Positions 1 to 8,341 of a DNA stretch of 18,986 bases are shown here, in pieces. The stretch is taken from positions 1-18,986 of the forward strand of contig JALLPB010000257.1 of assembly GCA_036939975.1 (NCBI GenBank), in the 5' to 3' direction. Below the pieces are notes generated by a model. The model was not told where the DNA came from. It was given only the letters and a program-made list of their open reading frames with translations, and did not search any database. How positions within the stretch are numbered: the stretch's first letter is position 1; every line of letters begins with the position of its first letter. This DNA comes from Cyclostephanos tholiformis (taxonomy: Eukaryota > Bacillariophyta > Thalassiosirophyceae > Thalassiosirales > Thalassiosiraceae). Both the position numbers and the translations under genes were made by a program.

Positions 1-10
1 GTAGATGTCC

Positions 11-139
11 TTTTGGCGCGAGCAATTACCACGCCAGCAGAAATGGCGGGAGGAGTATTCCGATGAAAAAATTTGGGAAAAACTTGGCGGGAACATAGTT
101 CCGATAGGCTAATATTTGGCGGGAGCAACAATTCCAATC
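11..139. repeat. Imperfect minisatellite, TTGGCGGGA-type unit
   Basis: Four copies of a core resembling TTTGGCGGGAGCA followed by ATTCC(GA)AT lie with GGCG at 15, 45, 86 and 118, so spacing is irregular (30, 41 and 32 bp). The third and fourth copies match best. Immediately downstream, 201-220 is an exact tandem duplication of ATTCTCCAGA, and 139-165 carries GGAACCTGAACCGGAAC-like short repeats. The block abuts the truncated 3' end of the minus-strand LINE near position 250. It may be a minisatellite into which the LINE inserted or the site of its truncation; the sequence does not decide. An open frame crosses it on the minus strand but looks like no protein I know. Confidence 0.5.
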
Positions 140-234
140 GGAACCTGAACCGGAACATGAATTGGAAGAAATTGGGTCAAAAAAGGGTCTGAAATTGGAA
201 ATTCTCCAGAATTCTCCAGAATTCCACTCGGAAT

Positions 235-1088
235 TCACAACCAAGTTTCCAAGTAGGTCAGAAGAAGGACATGATTGGCTGTGTCATAGGCTTTGACGAG
301 ATCAACAAATGCAACATATGATGGGAGGCTATGATTTTTTGCATTGTGAGGAGGGTCTTTAGGACAAAGAGGCCATCATGGCATCCAAGTTCAGGAGTGC
401 CACCAAATTGGAATCAATCAAAATGCAAGTCCATTCATAACTGAGCTAAATATTTTGGAGCAAACATCCATTAGCATCACACCACAGCATTTGTTTTGGT
501 CGGAGAGGTCACCACTTTTTGGAACAGGTACACATTGACTGCAATGCCATTGTTCATGGTTGGCTGTTCCGAGGAAGAAGTCATTGTTGCTTTGAATGCT
601 TCCAGTGGAACTCTGATGAGACCAGCCGTTTTTCCATTCTTTAGCTTTTTAACTGCTCGAGTGATTTTCTCCCATGTGATAGGATCATTCAGTGCCCATA
701 ATGTCTGATGTTGGGAAACATGGTCAAGGCAGTAATTGTTATCAACCAAACAGTGGTTTTTGTAGACATGTTGGAAGTGTGGTCCAAATACTGACATATT
801 CTCTGCCACATTCATTGCTCATGAACTGTCTGTTAAGCACATTGCCATCATTATCCAATGTCAGTGATGAGCAGTGTTGCCTTTGGTAAGGATGCGTATA
901 TGTTCCCAGGACAACCATGGGTCCATTTGCATATTATGAATTTTCTGGCAGATATCAGCATACCATGTTGATTTGGCATGGGTCACAGCATGCACAATGT
1001 GCTTATTCAGGCATTTGAGGTCATCACGCATGGCAGATTGAATTTCACGGGAGGTGATGACATCGTTTTGTTGCATGCAGGATTTCAT
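235..1088 (-). pseudogene. LINE linker and reverse transcriptase N-terminal remnant
   Basis: 1088-861 encodes a linker with WYADICQKIHNM and SWEHIRILTKGNTAHH, typical of the region between endonuclease and reverse transcriptase. 815-477 carries HFQHVY, DPITWEKITRAVKKLKNGKT and RVPLEAFKA, the conserved block before and at RT motif 1. Below 477 the frame is interrupted by stops (CSKIFSSVMNG and the W-WHS region are still readable). 330-235 then encodes PSYVAFVDLVKAYDTANH, motif A, with the catalytic Asp present. Homology ends about 250 and a stop lies at 237-235. No YxDD motif is in the window, so polymerase activity is impossible from this fragment. Confidence 0.75.
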
Positions 1089-1360
1089 TTCATTCAGTTA
1101 GAAGTAGGGTCAGGATTGATCTATCAAGGTGGAACCATCCTTTTGCCTTGATGCTTGTGATGGGTACCAGTGAGTTGTCCTGCCTGAAGGATTGCAATTT
1201 GGTAGTCATCATATTCAATTCTGGTGGTCATGAGCAAGAGCAGATGTTTGTTATAAACTTGGCGCATGTGAACATTGGTTAAGAATTTTGGCCAGTTAAT
1301 ACTGCTGCATGATATAGCTTTTGGTTTGAATTTTACTGATGAAGATGAAGGGCAATGTCC

Positions 1361-2250
1361 AGTCATATTGCATGGTGATCACTTGCAACACCATGCATTA
1401 TCAGATGACAATCATGAATATATGCTAGTGAAGTGAGGTAGAGCATGCAAAGATATCATGCATGCTTGGTACTCCATTCGGATGGTGGCTTGTTGGTATG
1501 CTGGTATATGTGGCATAGTCGTTGTGATTAAAGAAGGAGTTTTTCAATCCGAAGGCTGTTTGTTGCAAGGGCATTGAATAAATTCTCGCTGTGTGGGTTG
1601 CTTTGTGGGATTCATCACAGGTGTGTACTCTGATATGAGCATTGATATTGCCACTGAGAATTACCTCTGTTGTGGGGGCAATCGAGTTGAGAATTAAATC
1701 AAGAGCAGTACAGAGCTGTTCATGTTGGTGGTCATTGCATGGGAAGTAAACCAGGATGAGTGCTATAGATGTCACTTTTCCTTTTATCAATTTTCCTCTT
1801 GTGTTGAACAAGACAAATTTGAGGTTTATATGGAGAAGATGGCCAGCAAATGCCTCGTCGTGCATGATTGGGGTCGGAGTAGGTGATCCATTTTGTCTCC
1901 AGGCATTATAGAACAGTGTAGAGAGGATGATAGCCACACCGCAGAATAAGTGTTGGCGACTGATGGGGCAGCGGTCAGCATTGTGGTGGAAGTGTGGTAT
2001 CCACCTATTTCTGTGTCATAGTTATTGCCTTCTTCCCATGTTTCTTGGAAAATTCATCCTCCAATGTCATGCTGTTGCGTGTATTCCACAATGTAATCAA
2101 GTTTCAAAAGGTCAGGTTGGGCTTCAATAATTATATTCCCATCCAGATCACTTGGTTGGCACCACAAGCAGCATGTATTTGTGAGTAGATTGACAACATT
2201 TTATGGATAGATGTGTGTTGATGTTGTTGTTAATATTGAAGGAGCAAATG
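1361..2250 (-). pseudogene. LINE endonuclease (EEP family) remnant
   Basis: This is the exonuclease/endonuclease/phosphatase domain that nicks target DNA for target-primed reverse transcription. The first strand is recognisable near 2250-2200 (ICSFNINNNINTH). The best-preserved part is an open segment at 1937-1425 with GVAIILSTLFYNAW near its start, the SGNINAH motif (usually G-D-x-N-A-H, so the metal-binding Asp is replaced by Asn), YATYTSIPTSHHPNG, and PSMHDIFACS (the usual L/H-D-x-I block). After a frame change, 1395-1367 encodes GVASDHHAI, the terminal Ser-Asp-His catalytic motif, followed directly by a stop. Frameshifts also split the part between 2148 and 1937. The D-to-N change and the breaks indicate a dead copy. 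Confidence 0.75.
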
Positions 2251-2833
2251 GTATCATTGGGTTGTGGGGGGGTATTGGTGGGGTTTTCATCGTCCATAGA
2301 AGGTGTCAGTGGAAGTTGGCAATGATGGGGGTGAACCTGTATTAAGGGAAGTGTCAGAGGCTGCTCATCCATGGAGGTGAAGAAGGGGGATATCCAGCAT
2401 TTGCAAATTTGTTGTTTGCATGGAGATGTAAGGGAAGGATGTTCCTGATAGTGATGGAGTATGCCAATATGTGTCCTGGCTAGGTGTCATAGACAGTGTT
2501 GGTGACTGAAATGGGTAGGTCTTTCTGTTATTGTGGCAGGAAGATAATGATGCATCCATCGCATGGAATGCAAGGGGTTCACAATCAAGGGCACAGGATA
2601 CACTGTTGAAGAAGTTAATTGTTGTGGTGGTGAAATTATTGATGGTGATGTGGGTATGATGATCTGGAGTCTGCATTGGGGGGCAAGGGTTGTAATCATT
2701 GAAAAACCTGTGATGTAAGTGAAGCCATTGGATGGAGTCACAATGAGTATTATGGAACTGGATTGTTGGCGGTGGTGGATGCAACAAAGTGCTTCAATGA
2801 TGATGACGATGTGAGTGTGATGACCTGCTGAGT

Positions 2834-2844
2834 GGGGGGGGGGG
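2834..2844 (+). repeat. G11 homopolymer
   Basis: An uninterrupted run of eleven G residues lies inside the LINE leader region. On the coding (minus) strand it is a C tract and encodes part of a Pro run. Such tracts are prone to length error; one of the LINE leader frame changes lies near here, so part of the apparent decay could be technical. Confidence 0.8.
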
Positions 2845-3020
2845 TTAGTAGATGAGCCTTTTTCCCACTGACATCGAGGAGTGTCCTCCACAGTGGATGG
2901 AGATACATGCCTAGTGGATGGTGTTAGGAGGATGGTGATGGCATGTGGGCAGGAGCAGAGTGGTCGGGATGTTGCAGACAAGGCAAGACCATTGCCATGC
3001 CTCTTTTGGAGGAGGATCAT

Positions 3021-3388
3021 TCAAATCATAGTAAGACCTACACAGAAAGACCTGTTTTTTTGCCGTCATTTCTATGACAATGGCACACGGCGGAAACAGG
3101 CCTTATCATCAATTTCGGGACTGTGGAATCCATAAGAAGAGTTGCATTGCAATCTTCTTAAATCTCTGCCACGTGGAAGTTCGGCCTGTCCTCTGATTCT
3201 CTGCCAAACTTTTCAGCTACGAAGCTTTAGCCCTTTCTCTTGGGCTGCGCCTCTGCGAAAGCTGTCCAACTCAAAATTTAGGCTCTTTGCGCACCTCTTG
3301 CTCGCTTTAGTTTAGATAAAACTACTAAGCTCACAATTCCTGCTCGAAGTCAGCTCCCTTCGAGCTCTTTCACTCTTAAGTCGTGTCG
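3021..3388. other. Head-to-head junction of two transposons, no gene seen
   Basis: This 368-bp stretch separates the 5' end of the minus-strand LINE from the first readable codon of the plus-strand element. From about 3155 the composition changes to a pyrimidine-rich, CTCTGCC/GCCTCTGCG-like sequence that could be the 5' untranslated region of the plus-strand element. No convincing open frame, RNA gene or terminal inverted repeat was seen. Confidence 0.5.
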
Positions 3389-5622
3389 ATGCTGGCGGAG
3401 GAATTCAGGGGCCTTTGCAAGAGGAGGTGGAACTCCGAACGCGCCCTGATCTTCGCAGCATGTGTCCTGTGCAAGAGTCCGGGTGTGATTTGCTCCCATG
3501 ACATCAAGCGCAGGGTGGAATGCTGCCTGTAACTGTGGACAGTTGGCCACTATGATGTCCTCATGCAAGACATTGTGGGGGAGGCCATGAGGGGTGCAGG
3601 CAGCAGCCGGAGCATGGCCAACGAGGCCATCATTGTTTGAAAGTACAATTCGATTGTCCTTGACTGCAAGCTCTGCGCTGCTGTCCGCCACACCACTGAC
3701 CAAGGTGGTGGCAGAGTCTTGCTGCCAGAAGACTCCTGCACCAAGACAAGAAGGCCGGTGATGGAGGTACTCCGTTTGCAACACCCTGACACCAGGATCC
3801 CCAACCTTGTGGATCCAAATTGCATTGCATCTAGCATTACGATGAGGTGCAGGAGGAGATACCAACTGACTGCACCTCCAAGGACCTTGAGACGCTCACT
3901 CTGTGGATGAGTGAGGGCATGGGTCCAAGCAGCATTGATGCTGTCATGCTGAGGAACTGCCTACTCCGGTATGGCAGAGCCTTGGGTGAACTGAGGGAGG
4001 AGATGGCTGCCTAGGTGGAGTGGCTCAGCAATGAGTTCCCACCCTGGGCAGCCTACCGCACCCTCATGAGCCGAAGACTTGTTGCGCTGGACAAACAGCA
4101 GGGGGTTCAACCCGTGACTATCGGTGAGATTTGGCACCGGCTGATTACAAAGGGGAACCTCATCGGATCCGGGGTGGAGGCCAAGGGTACCTGTGGGAGC
4201 ATCCAGCTTTGCGTGGGGCTGGAGGCCAGCATCAAAGGGGCATTACATGCGGTGCGCCTCTGAGGAGATGAGAATGGCTTGATGCAGTTTTGTGCCGGCG
4301 AAATTGACAATGAGCTTTGGGATGAGGAGGCCGAAGAAGGAGCGGATCCACCCTGGATTGCAGAGGCGGAGGGGGATCCTCCGGGCAAGGTAGAGGATGG
4401 ACCGGAGGGGTTGACCCTCGTTGATGCCAGAAATGGCTTCAATGAGCTGTCACACTACTCGATGCTGTGGACAATGAGGCACTGTTGGCCAAAAGGTGCA
4501 TGATTTGCCTTCAACTGCTACGCCCTCCTGCAGGTGAGCGACCCAGTCAATGATACCTTTTGCCAGCTGCTGTTGAATGAGGTGAAGATGGGCGGGCTAG
4601 CCCTCCACAACCCCACGACTTCTGCACCGCTCCTCCATCAGAGCTCTGTAGATGCATGTAATCTCCTCATCAAAGTCCATCATGAAACTGAAGGACTCAG
4701 CGCTGAGGCCCATAAAGCTTGTGTGCGCGAAGCGGGGAGAGCAGCTCGCAAGGCTAGGCTCAAGGAAGAGGAGGCCTATCTCACCGGACTCAAGGCAAGC
4801 GGCAGGAAGAAGATGGCAAAGCATTTGGAATGGATTGGCGAGACGGGGGCATGGCTATCGGCCGTCCCCAATCGCTTTGCCAGTACGGAGCTGTCCAAGG
4901 AGGAGTTCCAGGACAACTTCGCCATCCACTACGGCCTGCGCCCCAGGGGACTTCTGGATTGCTGCAATGGATGCAACAAATCCTTTTTGGTGGAGCACGG
5001 GCTCAGCTGCAAGAAAGGGGGTTTTGTGGGACAGCGGCATGACAACGTATGCAAAGAGTTGGCACACGTGTGCTCTATGGCCTTGACGGCCACATGGATC
5101 TCCTCCGAACCTGAAATCTTCTATGGGAGGGGAATGACAGCAGCACAGAGGGGCGCGAGCGAAGTGCTGGGTGACAAAGCCGGGGGGATGTAGGGGCGCA
5201 TGGCTTTTGGAAATGAGGGAAGACCACTATCTTTGACATTCAGGTCTGTGAAACTGAAGCAAAGTGCTATGGGAATCATGAGTTGAAGAAGGTCCTGTAG
5301 GGCACGGCATTCAGGAAGAGGGAGAAGTTTGAGGAGGCATGTCTTGAGCGGCATTGAGGACTTCACCCCCATGATCTACTCCGTCGACAGCATGGCCGAC
5401 AAGTTGGCCCGAGCTGCTGCGAAGAGGATCGCCGGCCTGCTTACCGCCAAGTGGACTCAGCAGTACAGCCAGATGGCTTGCTTTGTCCGGACTTGGATGT
5501 ACCTGGCAATAGTTTGATCAAACACTCTCCTCCTCTGGGGGGATCGAGCGATGAACTGGCGCCGGCGTGCACCCGACGATGGCATGGGGGCCAGGGCTGC
5601 CATGACCTTCCAGATCCAGTAG
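3160..5622 (+). mobile_element. Defective non-LTR element with C-terminal RLE-type nuclease
   Basis: The plus strand holds one long decayed open frame (from about 3389) in the order: N-terminal region, reverse transcriptase start, deletion of the catalytic core, C-terminal region, CCHC zinc knuckle, and PD-(D/E)XK-like nuclease, ending at a stop at 5620-5622. This order (RT, then C-x2-C-x7-H-x3-C, then restriction-like endonuclease) is the one described for R2/CRE-group non-LTR elements, unlike the N-terminal EEP of the neighbouring LINE. Left and right ends are approximate; 5623-5780 may be its 3' untranslated region. Several stops and two frameshifts mark it as inactive. Assignment to a named clade would need a tree. 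Confidence 0.75.
3389..5622 (+). pseudogene. Broken RT/nuclease polyprotein lacking the RT catalytic core
   Basis: Frame 2 from the ATG at 3389 runs through two stops (ending CCL and AIIV) to about 3840, including SCTKTRRPVMEVLR; it then shifts to frame 1, which runs 3847-5193 across stops at 4012-4014, 4261-4263 and 4501-4503. Readable blocks are PPWAAYRTLMSRRLVALDK, CGSIQLCVGLEASIKGALHA, and LTLVDARNGFNEL, an RT motif A with its Asp. FAFNCYALLQ is followed at about 4533 directly by VSDPVNDTFCQ, then GGLALHNPTTSA, which in relatives lies far downstream: motifs B to E, including YADD, are missing. 4880-5070 carries GAWLSAVPN, HYGLRP and CNGCNKSFLVEHGLSCKKGG (C-x2-C-x7-H-x3-C). After 5193 frame 3 gives IFDIQVCETEAK, the nuclease D...E-x-K-like core, and frame 1 from 5341 resumes with DFTPMIYSVDSMADK. 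Confidence 0.8.
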
Positions 5623-6286
5623 GCCCACATACATACTGGTATTTTTGGTTTGCTTGCTTGTCGGAAACCATGGAACACAGCACTATGGTTGCTGTTGACC
5701 AACCTATGAGCCCACATTTCAACTCCAGACAGGCTGGCATCCCAAAAATTTGGCGAAGTTGTGCTTTCATATTCTCTTTAGAAATTTAAATTTACACAAA
5801 TAATTAAACAGGTATTTCCACCTTAAATATCTGTTTCACCCCCCCTTTTGAATTTGCTCGAGGAGAGTGGTGTCGTTGCCTCGTATTCCCTCAACTCCAA
5901 TGAGGATTCCTCTGCTCTCGCACCACCTCACTATCACGCCCGCACACTACTGGACTATGCATATGCACTAAGGTTCACCATATCTAACTTATCGGACTCT
6001 TTTTTACAAAAAGATAACTACTCTGAAATCACAATAGTACGATATCAATCTGCCAGAATGAATTGACATCCCATCAGCACCGTTCTCACAACATCACCCA
6101 CTTGTAACACTGTTTCCATTTACGATCACTACATCAATATTGCATCTTACTGCAACATATCTCAAGACAGTGGCTGCAACAATCTAAATCTTCATACTTA
6201 GGAGATCCAGTGTGCGCACAAACTGGCAAATAAACTCAAAAGGAAATCAACATTTTGAAATATCTGATTTGTAAGTAGATGCCGTC
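5623..6286. other. Gene-free AT-rich interval
   Basis: These 664 bp separate the dead plus-strand element from the stop codon of the secreted-protein gene. The first 150 bp or so may be the element's 3' untranslated part. 5777-5835 is AT-rich with ATTTAAATTTACAC and a C7 run. 5850-6240 is CA/CT-rich with many short ATC and ACA words. The only open frame (about 70 codons near 5848) begins with TTG, not ATG, and resembles nothing familiar. No RNA gene, terminal repeat or clear polyadenylation signal was recognised. Confidence 0.5.
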
Positions 6287-7204
6287 CTAAATCTTGGTAC
6301 ACTGACCAAATTTTTCGAAGGTGGCTTCTTCAATTATGCTGACAGTGCAGCAAACTTGCATCTTGTGACCATTGCCATCACATGCATAGGGCACACTGAA
6401 TTCATCATTTAATTTTTTGCATGCTTTCAAAATATTTGCAGAATCATCAAAGGATGCTTTCCAAGTACACTTGATGGTGCTGGTATCGATATCTGGCTCG
6501 GGATCTGACTCTGACTCCGGCTCAGACTCGGGCGTGGGGCTGGACGTGGGCTCCTCAGTCTCAGGAGACTCAGGCATTGACATGGGCATAGACATGTCAA
6601 TGTCAAGACCTTCATCATTGTTGTCCTATACAAAAAAAGAGAGTATGATCAGCGCACATCAGTTAGAAGAAAAAGACACGAACTTATGTCTTCTTACTGC
6701 TGTATCGTCAAATTTTTGGCATGTACCAAACGTGCTGAAAACAGGGATATCAATACTGCTGACCGTGCAGCAAACCTTCGTATATGGACCATCGCATGTA
6801 TAGGCAACGCTGTGCGCATCATTAAGTTTTTTGCACGCTTTTGTATGACTTGCAGCATCCTCGAAGTTCGAGTTATAAACACATTTGATTGATTCCTCGG
6901 TCTGTGTGCGACGAATGCCCAAGCTTGTTGTGCGTAGGTCACGCGCTCTAAGTTCCATTGAACCTTCACCTGGCATGGACATCTCGGCCTCAAAAAGAGG
7001 CGCAGACATTGACAAATCTTCAGTAACACGACGACTGGTAAAGTTGGTGCGAAGGTTACGCGTCCTCATTTTCATCGACCCCAAATTTGCAATCCCTGGC
7101 ATGGACATCTCGGATTCAAAAAGAGGGGCAGACATGGACATAGATTCGGCGGCGTCTGCAGAATAAGTTGCGACTGCCAACAAAACTGCGATGGTCATTA
7201 TCAT
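6287..7204 (-). CDS. Secreted protein with two six-cysteine domains (unknown family)
   Basis: Two exons (7204-6698 and 6625-6287) joined in phase 0 encode 281 residues. The ATG at 7204 starts a signal peptide (MIMTIAVLLAVATYSADAA), probably cut after about residue 18; further upstream codons in frame lack an ATG. Residues 23-64 and 65-105 are two copies of a 42-residue unit beginning SMSAPLFE and containing R-x-R-(N/D)-L-R-T. Residues 106-165 and 220-281 are two copies of a six-cysteine domain, C-x15-C-x12-C-x7or9-CC-x15-C (C108, 124, 137, 145, 146, 162; C222, 238, 251, 261, 262, 278), sharing ACKKLND and VCCTVS. Between them lies an acidic Glu/Ser/Pro linker with MSMPMSMP. An extracellular or cell-wall role is likely by inference; R-x-L resembles the cleavage motif reported in Thalassiosira biosilica proteins. 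I do not recognise the domain. Confidence 0.82.
6626..6697 (-). other. Intron of the six-cysteine secreted-protein gene (72 nt)
   Basis: On the minus strand the intron begins GTAAGAAG after ACAGCA and ends TTTTTTTGTATAG before GACAACAATG. It is phase 0 and 72 nt long. Splicing joins KFDDTA to DNNDEGLDIDMSMP and keeps both cysteine domains in one frame. The donor is close to consensus and the acceptor has a good T tract. Without splicing, translation would add 12 residues and stop, leaving a one-domain protein. Confidence 0.88.
6969..7135 (-). repeat. Internal 126-bp-period coding repeat
   Basis: The 41-bp segment at 6969-7009 recurs at 7095-7135 with three mismatches, an offset of exactly 126 bp (42 codons). 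It encodes the SMSAPLFE(S/A)EMSMPG start of the two N-terminal repeat units. Conservation at the DNA level is much higher in this 41-bp core than in the rest of the unit, so either the core is constrained or it has been homogenised by recent conversion. Confidence 0.85.
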
Positions 7205-8341
7205 GATTGGTCTGAAGATGTTGTATCGGAGGGATAGGAAGGGATGCAATTAAAAATGAATTGTTTCTCTATTATTATTTTGTGTGAGGGTAAAAAACCT
7301 TCAAACATTGAGGAGAGCGAGGAGGGGGAAATGAGGCTCGCCAAGGCACGAAGTTTTAGTCCGTATTTCCCCAGAGGAATGAAGGACGTTCTCGAGAATA
7401 CTATATAGGAATAGGTATATAAGGATGCGAGCACAGTTTCTGCAGAAAGTCGAAAAAGTGGTAGCCCCGCTCTTGTCGACCCCCAGCCAACCCCAACAAC
7501 GACCAAAAATAATAAGCCTAGGTTAGGGCGCCATCTGGCGACGGCAGCGTCATCCCTTTTCCTCGCCCCGTCCCTCGCCGCTCTCATTGCCGCCCTCGCC
7601 GCGTCGAACGACGCCCTACTTCCCTACGCGTTCCCCCATCGGGGAACCGCGAGCGCCCTTTCTCATCCCTCGGCCACGCCATATTCGTCGTCGACGCCCT
7701 AAACGCCTAAGCTGGTCGTTTATTATCCTCATCGTACCTCCCCTCCTCCCCGGTCCATCCAAACGCTATCCTTAACCTTGATGACATAGCATTAAGATGA
7801 CTGAGAAAGATATCCTTGGCAGGGCTGAAATAAGCCGTTGACCAAGAAGAGGGAGAGCGCGAAATACATCGTCAAACGGATTTGGGAATCATGCGTGTAT
7901 CAAGAGGAAGAAGGAGTCAGATCCGTTCAGTACTATCTAGATACCAAACAGAGCCCTGCGGTTCCAAATCCTTATGGCCGACGGATCGCATCCTCTATAG
8001 AATTAGGGGAAGTCTCGCAGTAGCTGTAAACGACGCGATATCTACTGCAGCGAAGGTCATCCGTAGAGATAGGCTTGGTAGTGGAGACGATAATCGGGAT
8101 GTTTGTAAATTTAGAGATCAATATGGGGTCATTTTCATCTGCCTTGTGCAGTGACGATCGTACCTCGTAGCTGTGTATTCGCGCTGGCTTTTTAAAAATA
8201 AATAAATAACAAAAAACTCTTCGGGAGCCCCCCCCTGTCCCTCCGTGTCCATCTTCCGCACCGACGACAAGCCAACGAACGAGCAAAAGAAAAAAGCAAT
8301 TTACCGCATAGTCGCATCCACGAAGGGAAATCACCACCACG
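7205..8341. other. Divergent intergenic region, no gene supported
   Basis: This 1137-bp interval lies between two divergently transcribed genes and should contain both promoters. Seen in it: TATA-like words (CTATATAGG and GTATATAAGG, 7402-7425), a C-rich, CGCC/CCTCGCC low-complexity stretch at about 7540-7740, and AAATAAATAAATAAC at 8199-8213 followed by a C7 run. Short open frames at 7587-7775, 7838-8023 and 7882-8154 look unlike any family, and the 7838 frame lacks an ATG. The last 50 bp before the ATG at 8342 are purine-rich and then CACCACCACG, a plausible translation start context. No RNA gene was recognised. Confidence 0.5.

Larger units (their letters stand above)
235..3020 (-). mobile_element. 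Decayed LINE (non-LTR retrotransposon), truncated
   Basis: Minus-strand fragments occur in the order expected for a LINE: a His/Thr/Pro-rich leader (about 3020-2365), an apurinic-type endonuclease (about 2250-1361), a linker (1088-861) and the start of a reverse transcriptase (815-235). Frames change several times and in-frame stops occur, so it is inactive. The reverse transcriptase stops after motif A near position 250, where the sequence becomes a minisatellite; everything from motif B onward is absent from this window. The fragments resemble LINEs I recall from diatom genomes, which is recollection and not a search result. The 5' boundary is uncertain and may lie anywhere between about 3020 and 3160. 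No target-site duplication was identified. Confidence 0.8.

Noticed and set aside
3350..3865. 171-codon minus-strand frame
   Set aside because: Opposite the N-terminal part of the plus-strand retroelement, whose SCTKTRRPVMEVLR block is recognisable; the antisense product resembles nothing.
5848..6066. 72-codon plus-strand frame in the 5.6-6.3 kb gap
   Set aside because: Starts with TTG, no domain, and sits in low-complexity AT/CA-rich DNA.
7205..7249. 15-residue N-terminal extension of the secreted protein
   Set aside because: It would start with TTG; starting at the ATG at 7204 places the hydrophobic signal segment at the N-terminus as expected.
7201..7587. 128-codon minus-strand frame beginning MRAARDGARK
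   Set aside because: It ends at the start of the secreted-protein gene in a different frame, has no domain and lies where a promoter and 5' leader are expected.
7974..7995. tRNA-like T-arm word GGTTCCAAATCC at about 7957-7968
   Set aside because: The loop is one base too long and no acceptor, D-arm or anticodon arm could be paired around it.
7838..8154. Two short overlapping plus-strand frames before CCDC146
   Set aside because: The 61-codon frame reads protein-like but starts with TTG after a close upstream stop; the 90-codon one resembles nothing. No splice signals link either to a neighbour.
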